A DNA stretch of 64,000 nucleotides from Prionace glauca (GCA_037974335.1 CM075760.1:19066960-19130959), one strand, 5' to 3'; numbered from the stretch's first letter, positions 42,656 to 55,399 are shown. The notes: a model not told the origin generated them from the sequence alone. Made by a program: numbers and translations.

Positions 42656-43034
42656 GCTCTCTCCTAAACTTTCCAATCTTTCAAAAACATTTGGATGAGC
42701 GCTCATAACATCACAACATTCACAGATATGGGACAAGAGATGGAAAACTGGGTTAGCACAACTTTAGTGGGAATTACTGTTGGTGCAGACTCGGTGATCA
42801 AGCATTGGGTGATCAATTTGATGTTTCCAGCTATGCTGCTTACAATGCTGTCTCATTTGTTGTGTCTATGGCAAACTGTGATGTGAAGAATTCAGTTACA
42901 TTAAATGGTCAATAAATACATCCAAACTACCTGTATATTTCTGTGTGTGTGTGTTTACCATGATCTGTTTGAGTGGGGGAGCAGGATCGATGGGTCAAAT
43001 GGCCTAAAACTGCCCAGAATTGAGATTTAAACAC

Positions 43035-43605
43035 TCATGCATGCTGACACACACACAGAGACATACACACAGACAGACACACACTCATTGACACAGACAG
43101 ATGCACACACACACAGACACACACACTCATTGACACAGAGACAGATGCACACACACACACACACACAAACACAGAGGCACTCACATAGAGACAGAGTGAG
43201 ACACACATATATTCAGAGAGAGACACAGACACAGAGAGACAGACAGACAGACACAACACACACATTCACTCACAGACACAGAGACACACACACAGACACA
43301 AACACACAGGCACTCATCCAGAGAGAGAGACACACACATATTCAGAGAGACACAGAGAGACAGACACACACACACATTCACTCACAGACACACACACACC
43401 AACAGACACACAGAAACACATGTTGAAATCCACACACATACAAAAACACACAGACACTCACAGACACACAAGCTCACACACAGAAAGACACACAATCTGT
43501 CTCTCTCACACACACACAGAAATACGTGCACACACTTAGAATCTCTCCCTCACACACACAGAAACACAGAAACATAACCACACCGACACTCACACACACT
43601 CATTC
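43035..43605. repeat. CA/GACA-rich simple repeat
   Basis: ACACACAGACACAGAGACAG-type words. Thr/His/Gln and Cys/Val/Ser frames on the two strands are artefacts. Confidence 0.92.
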
Positions 43606-43724
43606 CTATTTCTGTTTTACTCCTCACTGCCCCCAGCTAGAAAGTACTGGGATCTGAGCTTGAAATGCTGGAACTGATCCTGGGGGAATGAGTGGGGTCA
43701 GATAGACACCCAGAGGGTCACTTG

Positions 43725-44300
43725 TGTGTGAATCATAGAATGGGGACAGCACAGGAGGCCATTCAGCCCATCAATCCAGGATGGAGAGCCTGCAAGAGCA
43801 GTTTGACTATTCCCGCTCCCCCCACCCTCTCCCCGTAACCCTGTCAATATTTTCCCCTCAGCCTCCCATTCAATCTCCTCCTGATGGAATCTCCTTCCCC
43901 CTCTGGCTCAAACAGAACATTCCAGATCCCAGTGCGTTCAAAACATTTCCCCATCACACAATCCCAGATTCACACAGTGCAGGAGAGACCCCTCGGCCCA
44001 TCAAGTCTGTACTGACCCGTCAGAACCACCTAACATCCCCACCCAACCCCATTTCCCAGCACTTGGCCCACAGCCCTGAATGTGATGATGGGCCGAGTGC
44101 TCATCCAGGGAATTTTTAAAGGGTGTGAGACAACTTGCCTCTACCCCCCTCCCAGGGAGCACATTCCAGACCCTCCCCACCCTCTGGTTAAAACAATTCT
44201 TCCACACATCCCCCCTCAACCTCCTGTCCCTCACCTTGAACCTGTGTCCCCCTCGCGACTGACCCTTCAACTAAGGAGAGCAGCTGTTCCCGATCCACAC
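43725..44300 (-). mobile_element. LINE 3' end, antisense, copy 1 of 3
   Basis: CATTCAGCCCATCAATCCAG, ACATTCCAGATCCCAGTG, GGGAGCACATTCCAGACCCT and CTTGAACCTGTGTCCCCCTC are reversed CR1/L2-like words. The three copies (43.7, 46.7, 56.1 kb) share the same ends, so they spread by block duplication rather than by separate insertions. Confidence 0.8.
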
Positions 44301-44314
44301 AGTTCATGCCTGTC

Positions 44315-45610
44315 CCAGTTATTACAATCTGGGCCTTATATCAGTAATCTCTGCCCTAAACCTCTCTCAGTTATTACAGTGTGGGATTGTATCAGTAATC
44401 TCTGCCCTAAACCTCTCTCAGTTATTACAATCTGGGCCTTGTATCAGTAATCTCTGCCCTAAACCTCTCTCAGTTATTACAGTGTGGGATTGTATCAGTA
44501 ATCTCTGCCCTAAACCTCTCTCAGTTATTACAATCTGGGCCTTGTATCAGTAACCTCTGCCCTAAACCTCTCTCAGTTATTACAATCTGGGCCTTGTATC
44601 AGTAACCTCTGCCCTAAACCTTTCTCAGTTATTACAGTGTGGGATTGTATCAGTAATCTCTGTCCCGAATCTGTCTCACTTTTTACAATCTGGGCCTTGT
44701 ATCAGTAATCTCTGCCCTGAACCACTCTCAGTTTTTACAATCTGGGACTTGTATCAATAATCATGCCCTAAATGTCTCTCAGTTATTACAATCTGGGCCT
44801 TGTATCAGTAATCTCTGCCCTAAACCCCTCTTAGTTATTACAATCTGGGCCTTGTATAAGTAATCTGTGCCCTGAACCACTCTCAGTTTTTTCAATCTGG
44901 GACTTGTATCAAGAATCATGCCCTAAATCTCTCTCAGTTATTATAATCTGGGCCTTGTATCAGTAATCTCTGCCCTGAACCACTCTCAGTTTTTACAATC
45001 TGGGACTTGTATCAATAATCATGCCCTAAATGTCTCTCAGTTATTACAATCTGGGCCTTGTATCAGTAATCTCTGCCCTAAACCCCTCTTAGTTATTACA
45101 ATCTGGGCCTTGTATAAGTAATCTCTGCCCTAAACCTCTCTCAGTTATTAGAATCTGGGCCTTGTATCAGTAATCTCTGCCCGAAACCGCTCTCAGTTAT
45201 TACAATATGGGCCTTGTATCAGTAATCTCTGCCCTAAACATCCCTCAGTTATTACAGTCTGGGCCTTGTATCAGTAATCTCTGCCCTAAACATCCCTCAG
45301 TTATTACAATCTGGGCCTTGTATCAGTAATCTCTGCCCTAAACATCCCTCAGTTATTACAATCTGGGCCTTGTATCAGTAATCTCTGCCCTAAACCTCTC
45401 TCAGTTATTACAATCTGGACCTTGTAGCAGTAATCTCTGCCCTAAACCTCTCTCAGTTATTACAATCTGGGCCTTGTATCAGTAATCTCTGCCCTAAACC
45501 TCTCTCAGTTATTACAATCTGGGCCTTGTATCAGTAATCTCTGCCCTAAATCTCTCTCAGTTATTACAATCTGGGCCTTGTAGCAGTAATCTCTGCCCTA
45601 AAGCTCTCTC
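44315..45610. repeat. 52-bp minisatellite, array 2 (about 25 copies)
   Basis: Contains a higher-order run of variants: CAGTGTGGGATTGTATCAG, then CTGTCCCGAATCTGTCTCAC, then GACTTGTATCAATAATCATG, repeated within this array and again in arrays 3 and 4. Confidence 0.95.
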
Positions 45611-47254
45611 CTAAACCTTCCAATCTTTCAAAAACATTTGGATGAGCGCTCATAACATCACAACATTCACAGATATGGGACAAGAGATGGAAAACTGGGT
45701 TAGCACAACTTTAGTGGGAGTTACTGTTGGTGCAGACTCGATGATCAAGCATTGGGTGATCAATTTGATGTTTCCAGCTATGCTGCTTACAATGCTGTCT
45801 CATTTTTTGTGTCTATGGCAAACTGTGATGTGAAGAATTCAGTTACATTAAATGGTCAATAAATACATCCAAACTACCTGTATATTTCTGTGTGTGTGTG
45901 TTTACCATGATCTGTTTGAGTGGTGGAGCAGGATCGATGGGTCAAAGGGCCTAAAACTGCACAGAATTGAGATTTAAACACTCATGCATGCTGACACACA
46001 CACAGAGACACACACACAGACATACACACACTCATTGACACAGACAGATGCACACACACACACACAGACACACACACACTCATTGACACAGAGACAGATG
46101 CACACACACACACACACAGACACAAACACAGAGGCACTCACATAGAGACAGAGAGAGACACACATATATTCAGAGAGAGACACAGACACAGAGAGACAGA
46201 CAGACACAACACACACATTCACTCACAGACACAGAGACACACACACAGACACAAAAACACACAGGCACTCATACAGAGAGAGAGACACACACATGTTCAG
46301 AGAGACAGACACACACACACATTCACTCACAGACACACACACACCAACAGACACACACAAACACATGTTGAAATCCACACACATACAAATACACACAGAC
46401 ACTCACAGACACACAAGCTCACACACAGAAAGACACACAATCTGTCTCTCACACACACACACAGAAATACGTGCACACACTAAGAATCTCTTTCTCACAC
46501 ACACAGAAACATAACCACACCGACACTCACACACACTCATTCCTATTTCTGTTTCACTCCTCACTGCCCCCAGCTAGAAAGTACTGGGATCTGAGCTTGA
46601 AATGCTGGAACTGATCCTGGGGGTATGAGTGGGGTCTGATAGACACCCAGAGGGTCACTTGTGTGTGAATCATAGAATGGGGACAGCACAGGAGGCCATT
46701 CAGCCCATCAATCCAGGATGGAGAGCCTGCAAGAGCAGTTTGACTATTCCCGCTCCCCCCACCCTCTCCCCGTAACCCTGTCAATATTTTCCCCTCAGCC
46801 TCCCATTCAATCTCCTCCTGATGGAATCTCCTTCCCCCTCTGGCTCAGACAGAACATTCCAGATCCCAGTGTGTTCAAAACATTTCCCCATCACACAATC
46901 CCAGATTCACACAGTGCAGGAGAGACCCCTCGGCCCATCGAGTCTGTACTGACCCGTCAGAACCACCTAACATCCCCACCCAACCCCATTTCCCAGCACT
47001 TGGCCCACAGCCCTGAATGTGATGATGGGCTGAGTGCTCATCCAGGGACTTTTTAAAGGGTGTGAGACAACTTGCCTCTACCCCCCCTCCCAGGGAGCAC
47101 ATTCCAGACCCTCCCCACCCTCTGGGTAAAACAATTCTTCCTCACATCCCCCCTCAATCTCCTGTCCCTCACCTTGAACCTGTGTCCCCCTCGCGACTGA
47201 CCCTTCAACTAAGGAGAGCAGCTGTTCCCGATCCATACTGTTCATGCCTGTCCC
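45611..47254 (+). repeat. 1.6-kb block, copy 2
   Basis: Same layout as 42656-44314 at an offset of about 2940. The 63-codon frame (45642-45833) differs by three amino-acid changes, with no sign of protein constraint. CA-rich part 45985-46535; antisense LINE end 46665-47245. Confidence 0.9.
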
Positions 47255-49303
47255 AGTTATTACAATCTGGGCCTTGTAGCAGTAATCTCTGCCCTAAACC
47301 TCTCTCAGTTATTACAATCTGGGCCTTGTATCAGTAATCTCTGCCCTAAACCTCTCTCAGTTATTACAGTGTGGGATTGTATCAGTAATCTCTGCCCTAA
47401 ACCTCTCTCAGTTATTACAATCTGGGCCTTGTATCAGTAACCTCTGCCCTAAACCTCTCTCAGTTATTGCAATCTGGGCCTTGTATCAGTAACCTCTGCC
47501 CTAAACCTTTCTCAGTTATTACAGTGTGGGATTGTATCAGTAATCTCTGTCCCGAATCTGTCTCACTTTTTACAATCTGGGCCTTGTATCAGTAATCTCT
47601 GCCCTGAACCACTCTCAGTTTTTACAATCTGCGACTTGTATCAAGAATCATGCCCTAAATCTCTCTCAGTTATTACAATCTGGGCCTTGTATCAGTAATC
47701 TCTGCCCTAAACCCCTCTTAGTTATTACAATCTGGGCCTTCTATAAGTAATCTGTGCCCTGAACCAGTCTCAGTTTTTACAATCTGCGACTTGTATCAAG
47801 AATCATGCCCTAAATCTCTCTCAGTTATTACAATCTGGGCCTTGTATCAGTAATCTCTGCCCTGAACCACTCTCAGTTTTTACAATCTGGGCCTTGTATA
47901 AGTAATCTCTGCCCTAAACCTCTCTCAGTTATTACAATCTGGGCCTTGTATCAGTAATCTCTGCCCTAAACCTCTCTCAGTTATTACAATCTGGGCCTTG
48001 TATCAGTAATCTCTGCCCTAAACCTCTCTCAGTTATTACAATCTGGGCCTTGAATCAGTAAACTCTGCCCTAAACCTTTCTCAGTTATTACAGTGTGAGA
48101 TTGTATCAGTAATCTCTGTCCCGAATCTGTCTCAGTTTTTACAATATGGGCCTTGTATCAGTAATCTCTGCCCTGAACCACTCTCAGTTTTTACAATCTG
48201 AGACTTGTATCAATAATCATGCCCTAAATCTCTCTCAGTTATTACAATCTGGGCCTTGTATCAGTAATCTCTGCCCTAAACCCTTCTTAGTTATTACAAT
48301 CTGGGCCTTGTAGAAGTAATCTCTGCCCTAAACCGCTCTCAGTTATTACAATCTGGGCCTTGTATCAGTAATCTCTGCCCTAAACCTCTCTCAGTTATTA
48401 CAGTGTGGGATTGTATCAGTAATCTCTGCCCTAAACATCTCTCAGTTATTACAATCTGGGCCTTGTAGCAATAATCATGCCCTAAATCTCTCTCAGTTAT
48501 TACAATCTGGGCCATGTATCAGTAATTTCTGCCCTAAACCTCTCTCAGTTATTACAATCTGGGCCTTGTATCAGTAATCTCTGCCCTAAACCACTCTCAG
48601 TTATTACAATCTGGGCCTTGTATCAGTAATCTCTGCCCTAAACCTCTCTCAGTTATTACAATCTGGGCCTTGTAGCAATAATCATGCCCTAAACCTCTCT
48701 TAGTTATTACAATCTGGGCCTTGTATCAGTAATCTCTGCCCTAAACCACTCTCAGTTATTACAGTGTGGGATTGTATCAGTAATCTCTGCCCTAAACCTC
48801 TCTCAGTTATTACAATCTGGGCCTTGTAGCAATAATCATGCCCTAAACCTCTCTTATTTATTACAATCTGGGCCTTGTATCAGTAATCTCTGCCCTAAAC
48901 CACTCTCAGTTATTACAATCTGGACCTTGTATCATTAATCTCTGCCCTAAACCTCTCTCAGTTATTACAATCTGGGCCTTGTATCACTAATCTCTGCCCT
49001 AAACCACTCTCAGTTATTACAATCTGGGCCTTGTATCAGTAATCCCTGTCCTAAATCACTCTCAGTTATTACAATCTGGGCCTTGTATCAGTAATCTCTG
49101 CCCTAAAACAATCTCAGTTATTACAATCTGGGCCTTGTATCAGTAATCCCTGTCCTAAATCACTCTCAGTTATTACAATCTGGGCCTTGTATCAGTAATC
49201 TCTGCCCTAAATCACTCTCAGTTATTACAATCTGGGCCTTGTATCAGTAATCTCTGCCCTAAACCTCTCTCAGTTATTACAATCTGGGCCTTGTATCAGT
49301 AAT
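47255..49303. repeat. 52-bp minisatellite, array 3 (about 39 copies)
   Basis: Longest array. It carries the same higher-order variant blocks as array 2 at about 47.5 and 48.1 kb, plus a CTCTTAGTTATTAC and AGCAATAATCATGCC subset. Confidence 0.95.
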
Positions 49304-49590
49304 CCGGGTCCCTGGTGCTGTGAGACAGCAGTGCTAACCCCTGTGCCACCGTGCTGTACAGAGGAAGAGGAGGATTCACCCCAGTTCCCACATTCAATGA
49401 TATCACGGCCGCTCTGGGATCGAATTCTGTATCGCTTTGCACCTTTGGCTAAGAAAAATCCCTCAATCTCAGATTTAAACAGCAACTGAGCATCGATTGC
49501 CGTTTGCAGAAGATTGTTCCAAACTAATATCACACCCAGTGTGGCAAAGTGTTTCTTCATTTCACTCCTGAATGTCTAAAATACTAAACA
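49304..49590 (-). mobile_element. SINE head fragment and antisense LINE end
   Basis: 49304-49357 is a V-SINE head (GGGTCCCTGGTGCTGTGAGA, GTGCCACCGTGCTG). 49360-49590 (AGATTGTTCCAAACTAATAT, GTGTGGCAAAGTG) is a reversed LINE end. Both recur at 58464-58760. Confidence 0.65.
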
Positions 49591-50199
49591 TTGTCTCAAA
49601 TCCAATGTCCCCCCAAGTCCTGGACTCCCCCCCCCCCCCAATCTGGTTTTATTGGAGTCGGATGCCGTGTTTGGGAGCGACACGGGATTGGGAAGGACTG
49701 TTCATGCGGAGGATACACACCAGGAATCTGTCCCAGAATCAGAACAGAGCCGGGAGAATCAAACACGGAAAGAGGGGTTGGATTTGTGAGCCTCGGAAAG
49801 CTTTAGTGTTTGGTCAGAATGTTAACAGGGTGAAGTTTGGAGCCTCTGGGGTGACAGTTGTCCCAATACAGATTCTATCTTATTGTAACATTAAGGTACC
49901 GAGTGTCCTGAGCTCAGCAGCATTTACAAACCATCATTTGCAGAAAGCTCGCTGTTTAAATTGTATCAATCCAGCTCTTTGGAAATGTGTCTTATTTAAG
50001 AAAGTGACAAACTAATTTCAGAGAGGGAGAGAGATCCAGATCCAGAGACAGAGAGAGACAGAAACAGGATGGGATTGTGCTGTGCGTGTTACAGAGCTGA
50101 CACTGAGACACACACGAGATGGACAGTCACAGACCAGAGTGAATCATTCTCTGTAACCTGCAGTGTCCCGGACATGGACAGACGCTGACACTCAGACAC
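49591..50199. other. Unassigned part of the 9.4-kb unit
   Basis: A 147-codon frame at 49572-50015 is open here. In the second unit the homologous stretch reads in a different frame after the C-run, because run length differs. I therefore do not call it coding. Confidence 0.4.
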
Positions 50200-50340
50200 A
50201 CACACAACAACAACAACTTGCATTTATGTAGCACCTTGAGCAGAATAGTCCCTGAGATGCTTCACAGGAACCAGGAGTGAAAAATTGAGTCACGGGCGAG
50301 TTTAGGGACAGACGCCCCACAGATTTGGTGAAAAGTGATT
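50200..50340 (+). mobile_element. Dispersed SINE-like fragment (ACAACTTGCATTTATGTAGC type)
   Basis: The words AACTTGCATTTATGTAGCAC and GATGCTTCACAGGAACCAGG resemble a repeat I recall as widespread in fish and shark genomes. Repeated at 59365-59510. Confidence 0.55.
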
Positions 50341-50344
50341 GGTT

Positions 50345-51075
50345 TTCGGAAGTCTCCTAATGGGGGAAAGGGAGGTATTCAGTGGCAAATGTGAGGTTCT
50401 CCACTTTGGGAGCAGAAAGGGGGAGGCGGATTACTGTCTGAATGGCCATAAATGAGGAGCGGGGAATGTACAAGGAGACCTGGGTGTCCCTCACACACCA
50501 ATCGCTGGAGGCAAGCGTGCAGGGGCAGGAGGCAGGAGAAAAGGCCAATGGGATGTTGGCCCCCATAGCGAGAGGATTGGAGAACAGGAAGAGGGTCTTG
50601 CTGCAATTAGACAGGGCCTTGGTGAGACCACAGCCCGAATATTGTGGACAGTTTGGCTCTCTGTATCTGAGGAAGGATGTTCTTGCTCCAGAGGGAGCCC
50701 GGAGAAGGTTTCCCAGACGGATCCCTGGGATGGAGGGACTGACGAATGAGGAGAGATTGAGTGGGTTGGGATTGTATTCACTGGAGATCAGAGAGTGAGG
50801 GGGCGAACTCATCAAAATCAATAAAATTCTAACAGGCCCAGACAGGGGTAGGTGCCAGAAGGATGATCCCGGTGGTGGGGGTGTCCAGAACCAGGGCTCA
50901 CAGTCTGAGGATACAGGGGAGACGGTTTAGGACAGAGATGAGGAGAAATCTCTTCACCCAGAGAGGGGTCAGCCTGTGGAATTCACCAACACAGAAAGTA
51001 GTTGAGACCAAAATGTTTCCGAGGGGCTGTTAGATACAGCACTTGGGGCAAAGGGGATAAAAGGATAAGGGGGAA
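50345..51075 (+). mobile_element. LINE (CR1/L2-like) C-terminal half
   Basis: CEVLHFGSRKGEADY-like start, then ALVRPQPEYCGQFGSLYLRK, MEGLTNEERLSGLGLYSLEI and TEMRRNLFTQRG-like segments. Small frameshifts. Its counterpart in the second unit is 59515-60250. Confidence 0.82.
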
Positions 51076-51079
51076 GGTT

Positions 51080-51312
51080 CACTTTCCTGGCTAATCCCCC
51101 CTAACCTACACATCCCCTGACACTCAGGGACAATTTAGCACGACCAATTCACCGAACCTGCACATCTGGGGAATGAGGGAGGAAACCGGAGCACCCGGAG
51201 GAAACCCACGCAGACACGGGGAGAATCTCCGTACAGACAGTGACCCAGGGCTGAGATTGAACCCCGGTCCCTGGCGCTGGGAGGCAGCAGTGCCAACCAC
51301 TGTGCCAACGCC
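51080..51312 (-). mobile_element. HE1/V-SINE, minus orientation
   Basis: GGCTAATCCCCCCTAACCTA, GGAGCACCCGGAGGAAACCC, TTGAACCCCGGTCCCTGG and CACTGTGCCAACGC. Close to the family consensus. Confidence 0.88.
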
Positions 51313-51374
51313 TGCTCATCAAACACTTCCAACCCAAATACAGGACCGAGAGTAAAATTCCCTCTGCTCCGTCC

Positions 51375-52085
51375 AAGGATATACACAGAGATACAGAGAG
51401 AGAGACACAAATAGAGAGAAATACAGAGATAGAGAGAGACACACAGATAAACAGAGAGATATATACAGAGATACAGAGAGAGAGACACAAATAGAGAGAA
51501 ATACAGAGACAGAGAGAGACACACAGATAAACAGAGAGATATATACAGAGATACAGAGCCAGAGAGAGACACACAGATAAACAGAGAGATATACAGAGAT
51601 ACAGAAAGAAAGACAAATAGAGAGAAATACAGAGACAGAGAGAGAGACACAGATAAACAGAGAGATATATACAGAGAGACACAAATAGAGAGAAATATAG
51701 AGACAGAGAGAGACACACAGATAAACAGATATATACTGAGATACAGAGAGAGAGACAAATAGAGAGAAATACAGAGACAGAGAGAGAGACACAGATAAAC
51801 AGAGAGATATATACAGAGAGACACAAATAGAGAGAAATATAGAGACAGAGAGAGAGACACAGATAAACAGAGAGATATATACAGAGATACAGAGAGAGAG
51901 ACAAATAGAAATACAGAGACAGAGAGAGACACATAGATAGAGAGATATATACAGAGAGACAGAGAGGGGGGGAGAGAGAGAGATACAGATAGAGACAGAG
52001 AGATGTACAAATACACAGAAAGATGAAATAGAGAGACACACACATAAATACACTAATCGAGAAATACAAAAAGAGAGACAGAATA
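51375..52085. repeat. 78-bp purine-rich minisatellite
   Basis: Units such as ACAGAGATACAGAGAGAGAG, ACAAATAGAGAGAAATACAG, AGACAGAGAGAGACACACAG, ATAAACAGAGAGATATAT. Because 78 is a multiple of three, minus-strand frames of over 300 codons ([20 protein letters not shown]-type) stay open; these are artefacts. Confidence 0.93.
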
Positions 52086-52099
52086 AGGCAAAGTCAGAT

Positions 52100-52520
52100 C
52101 TAGTTTTGCATTCAATGTTTATTTCAAAATTCAGAGAGTATTTTACAGGAAAATTGATTTTAAAGTTAACAAAAGTACATATATCCTTTGAGCTTCACAC
52201 TGAGATCAGAACCCATGCGATCTGAGCTGCCCGGTATCTGTACAACTGTAACAGAGACCAGAAAGAGAAAAAACAGAGCTCAACATCACGGGAAATGAAC
52301 AATTGTGAATAAGGTACAAGAAAAGTTCTTTATTTATACATGAAATTTAAACTACAAGAAAACTATTAACTACAATTACATTACAACAAAAATCCCCTTA
52401 TACATTTCACACTGAAAACTGAAATCCTGTCCACGATTGTCTCAGTTACAGATTCAGAATGATAAACAGAGACAATTTGACTGTTACAGTCACCGAGAGC
52501 AGATATTGTGTTTGTGTCAC
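52100..52520 (-). other. Possible 3' untranslated region with poly(A) signals
   Basis: The minus strand carries AATAAA at 52334-52329 and 52123-52118, downstream of the candidate terminal exon. AT-rich, no repeat recognised, and well conserved in the second unit. Consistent with a 3' UTR; not proven. Confidence 0.35.
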
Positions 52521-52584
52521 TCAGAGATCTTCATAATCAGCTGAGGGAAATCTACAGCGTCCAAAATTCAACCTATCACTTGAT
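52521..52584 (-). CDS. Candidate terminal coding exon, first unit
   Basis: The minus strand shows a strong acceptor (CTCTCTTTTACAG) at 52590-52585, followed by one base of a split codon and an open frame SSDRLNFGRCRFPSADYEDL ending in TGA at 52523-52521, then AATAAA signals 190 and 400 bases on. The phase would be 2. The short acidic tyrosine-containing end (ADYEDL) could be a cytoplasmic tail, but I do not recognise the family and found no upstream exon. It may equally be chance in an unassigned sequence. Confidence 0.3.
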
Positions 52585-52944
52585 CTGTAAAAGAGAGATA
52601 CACCAATGGTCAGATATTTATGATGTGGGACATTAGAGTTTTTAATCAGTGAAATGTTTAGAGATTTTTCAAACCCCTTCTGTCAGTTTAATAACCCACT
52701 CTGACAGCAGTTCCATTTCACACTCTCTGCTCAGTCCTGTGTTGGGGGGGGTTTAGTGTGGGATCAGTGTTTGCTTTTCTCAAACCGCAGTGAGTTTCCC
52801 AACAAGGGTAAACGATGTTTAAAAACTGAAACATTACAAAACTAAACCAGACAGAGAGTGATTGGGCCTCCTGCCTTCAATACAGCGATCTTCCCTCCAG
52901 AGATTGTGGGTTCAGATCAGAGCTGGAAATACTAGGCCCTTAGT
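52585..52944. other. Unassigned flank of the candidate exon
   Basis: Would be intron if the terminal exon is real. No repeat recognised and no further exon seen. Confidence 0.35.
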
Positions 52945-53577
52945 ATCGAGACACACAGACACACAGAGAGAGACACAGAGACAGAGACACAGAGAGAGAG
53001 AAACACAGAGAGACAGAGACACAGAGAGAGAAACACAGAGACAGACACACAGAGAGAGACACAGAGACAGAGACACAGAGAGACAGAGAGAAACACAGAG
53101 AGACAGAGACACAGAGAGAGAGAAACACAGAGAGAGAGAAACACAGAGAGACAGAGACACAGAGAGAGAGAAACACAGAGAGACAGAGACACAGGGAAAC
53201 ACAGAGACACACAGAGAGAGACACAGAGAGACAGAGAGAAACACAGAAAGACAGAGACACAGAGAAACACAGAGAGACAGAGACACAGAGAAACACAGAG
53301 AGACAGAGACACAGAGAAACACAGAAACATAGAGAGAGAGACACAGAGAGACAGAGACACAGAGAAACACAGAGAGACAGAGACACAGAGAAACAGAGAC
53401 ACAGAGAAACACAGAGAGAAACACAGAGAGACAGAGACACAGAGACACAGAGAAACACAGAGACAAGGGACACACAGAGACAAGGGACACACAGAGACAA
53501 GGGACACACAGAGAGAGAAACACAGAGAGACAGAGATACAGAGAGAAAAACAGAGAGGGACAGAGACACAGAGAAAC
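52945..53577. repeat. AGAC/AGAGACAC-rich array
   Basis: Irregular CACAGAGAGACAGAGACACA words over 630 bases. Arg/Glu/Thr and Leu/Cys/Val frames are artefacts. Confidence 0.92.
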
Positions 53578-53579
53578 TG

Positions 53580-54330
53580 GCCTGTGGCCAGTTCTGGAGG
53601 GGATGTGGAGAGATTGGAGAGAGTACAGAGCAGGTTCACAAGAATGATTCCAGGGATTAAGATCCGTAGCTACGAGGGTAGATTGGAGAGGTCGGGAGTG
53701 TTTTCCTTGGAGAAAAGAAGGCCCAGGTGAGGCTTGAGAGAGAGATTGAAGATCCTCAGGGTTATGGACAGGTTAAAGAGTGAGAAACTCTTCCCTCTCA
53801 AGAGATGGTGAGGAACTAGAGGGCCCAGATTGGAAATGATGGGGAAATGGATCAGAAGTGAAATGTGGAAAGTCACTTCACCAAGAGGGAGTTTGGAATC
53901 TGGAACAATCTTCCTGAAAGCCCGTCCCAATATTCAATAAGATCCTGGCTGATCTGTGATGGAACTCTCTGTCTCTTTACCCCTTTGGACTAAGGGAAAT
54001 CGATCAAACCCCAGATTGAAAATAATAACAAGTGTCTGAGCATCAATAGCCATTTGCAGAAGATTGTTTCAAACTAACCCCACACCACATCTGGCAATGT
54101 TTTCATTCCTACAATTCTCAAATCCGAAACTGAGGCTAACACCCAAATATTCCCAAATCCTGGAATCCCCAACCAGCAGGAAAAAACTTGTTCTTTATCA
54201 GCCTCTCCCTTTCCCTCATTATTTTCAATGTTTGATCCAATCAGCCCCCAACTTCAATTCCAGCGGGTAAGAATAATGTTTCATCCGCACCCTTCCTCAA
54301 ATATTCCCAACCCAAATCCTGGAATGGGCT
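53580..54330. mobile_element. LINE pieces: plus-strand body, then antisense 3' end
   Basis: 53580-53930 (plus): GAGTACAGAGCAGGTTCACA, AGAATGATTCCAGGGATTAA and GAGAGATTGAAGATCCTCAG encode the [13 protein letters not shown]-type segment. 53930-54330 (minus): ATTCAATAAGATCCTGGCTG and AGATTGTTTCAAACTAAC are reversed 3' words. Two oppositely oriented elements side by side. Confidence 0.72.
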
Positions 54331-55178
54331 CAATCCAGAGTCAAATTCCCTCTGCTCTGTCCAAGGAATGTTTCAGCACAGATTTTTATTTTGAAGTTTG
54401 GGGGAATAAAACAGGAATGAAATAGTTCAGCATCCCAGTGTGGCCTGGGATTTATTTCACATTCAAACATGGAGTTGAAGCTTGGAATACTGTCTGTGGC
54501 AGCGTTTGTGGATTCAGTTGTTCTCCTGCTTTTTCACCTGTCTGAAGGATTTGAATTGTAGACATTGTTTAATCTCTCCTGACTCTCAGCACATGGAACT
54601 GGGGAATCTTCAAAGCTGACAGTCTCATGTAATTAACACCAAACTGCATCTTTATTCCCCCATCCATTTCCTATCTCTGAATAGATCCCACACATTTCCA
54701 GAATGCAGGAAGCTCTCAATGGAAACTGCTTCCAATGATTCCCCAATACAATTGTTCACACTTGCCTGGAAACTACATCCCACTGACATTCCCCAAAGCA
54801 GCCACAGAAAAGGGACGGGTTATTTTAAACATTGAACCTGAACTCACTGAGTTTACAATTCACTCACATTGTACAGAAATGCTGATCCTGTTTTGATGAG
54901 AGTGATCAGATTAACTCTGGAACATGAAGGCAGCTTCCGGACTGAGACGAACCACATTTATAACAATTCCACAATATCAGAGACATTGCTGTGTGTATTG
55001 TGTGAATCCAGCTGTGAAATATCCGAACATTTGGAGCTTCCACTGTTTCTGTCTTTTCATCATTTAGTAAAGTACCTTGTTCTGTCCCTTTTCAATCTAA
55101 GTTGTGTCAATTTACATTTCCCAGCTCTGAAACCTCTCCACCAGTTTTGTCCATTTACTAAACATGAAAAACTCTTTG
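54331..55178. other. Unassigned end of the first 9.4-kb unit
   Basis: No repeat recognised. An ATG at 54470 opens a 30-codon hydrophobic frame (MELKLGILSVAAFVDSVV) resembling a signal anchor, without splice or family support. A 105-codon frame at 54869 also lacks motifs. Confidence 0.35.
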
Positions 55179-55399
55179 CAATTTGATATTTCCAGCGACA
55201 CTGCTTACAATGCTGACTCATTTTTTGTATCTATGGCAAACCAGGATGTGTAGCATTCAGTCACATTAACAGGTCAATAAATACATCCAAACTACCTGTA
55301 TATTTCTCTGTGTGTGTTTACCATGATCTGTTTGAGTGGGGAGCAGGATCAATGGGGCAAATGGCCTGAAACTGAACATAATTCAGATTTAAACACTCA

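Larger units (their letters stand above)
42656..44314 (+). repeat. 1.6-kb block, copy 1
   Basis: Order: a 350-bp unassigned part with a 63-codon open frame (42695-42886) ending near an AATAAA, a CA-rich repeat (43035-43605), and an antisense LINE 3' end (43725-44300). The same order recurs at 45611-47254, and partly at 55179-56678. Confidence 0.9.
45761..55178 (+). repeat. 9.4-kb tandem duplication, first unit
   Basis: Homologous to 55179-64000 in the same orientation. The unit starts at CAATTTGATGTTTCCAGC (45761), matched by CAATTTGATATTTCCAGC at 55179, giving a unit of 9418 bases. The second unit runs off the window end. Differences are mainly minisatellite length changes and one LINE insertion; single-copy parts differ by few bases. 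Confidence 0.92.

Noticed and set aside
43035-43426. CA-rich blocks considered as a CRISPR-like or coding repeat
   Set aside because: No constant direct repeat with unique spacers; simple sequence in a vertebrate context.
49572-50015. 147-codon plus frame, also present at 58751-59176
   Set aside because: The two copies reach the same downstream frame from different starts because the C-run length differs; no recognisable domain.
51135-52069. Minus-strand frames of about 300 codons rich in Ser, Leu, Cys and Val
   Set aside because: They are produced by the 78-bp purine-rich minisatellite, whose period is a multiple of three; several phases are open at once.
52862-53639. Arg/Glu/Thr- and Leu/Cys/Ser-rich frames of 156-235 codons
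   Set aside because: AGAC simple repeat read on both strands.
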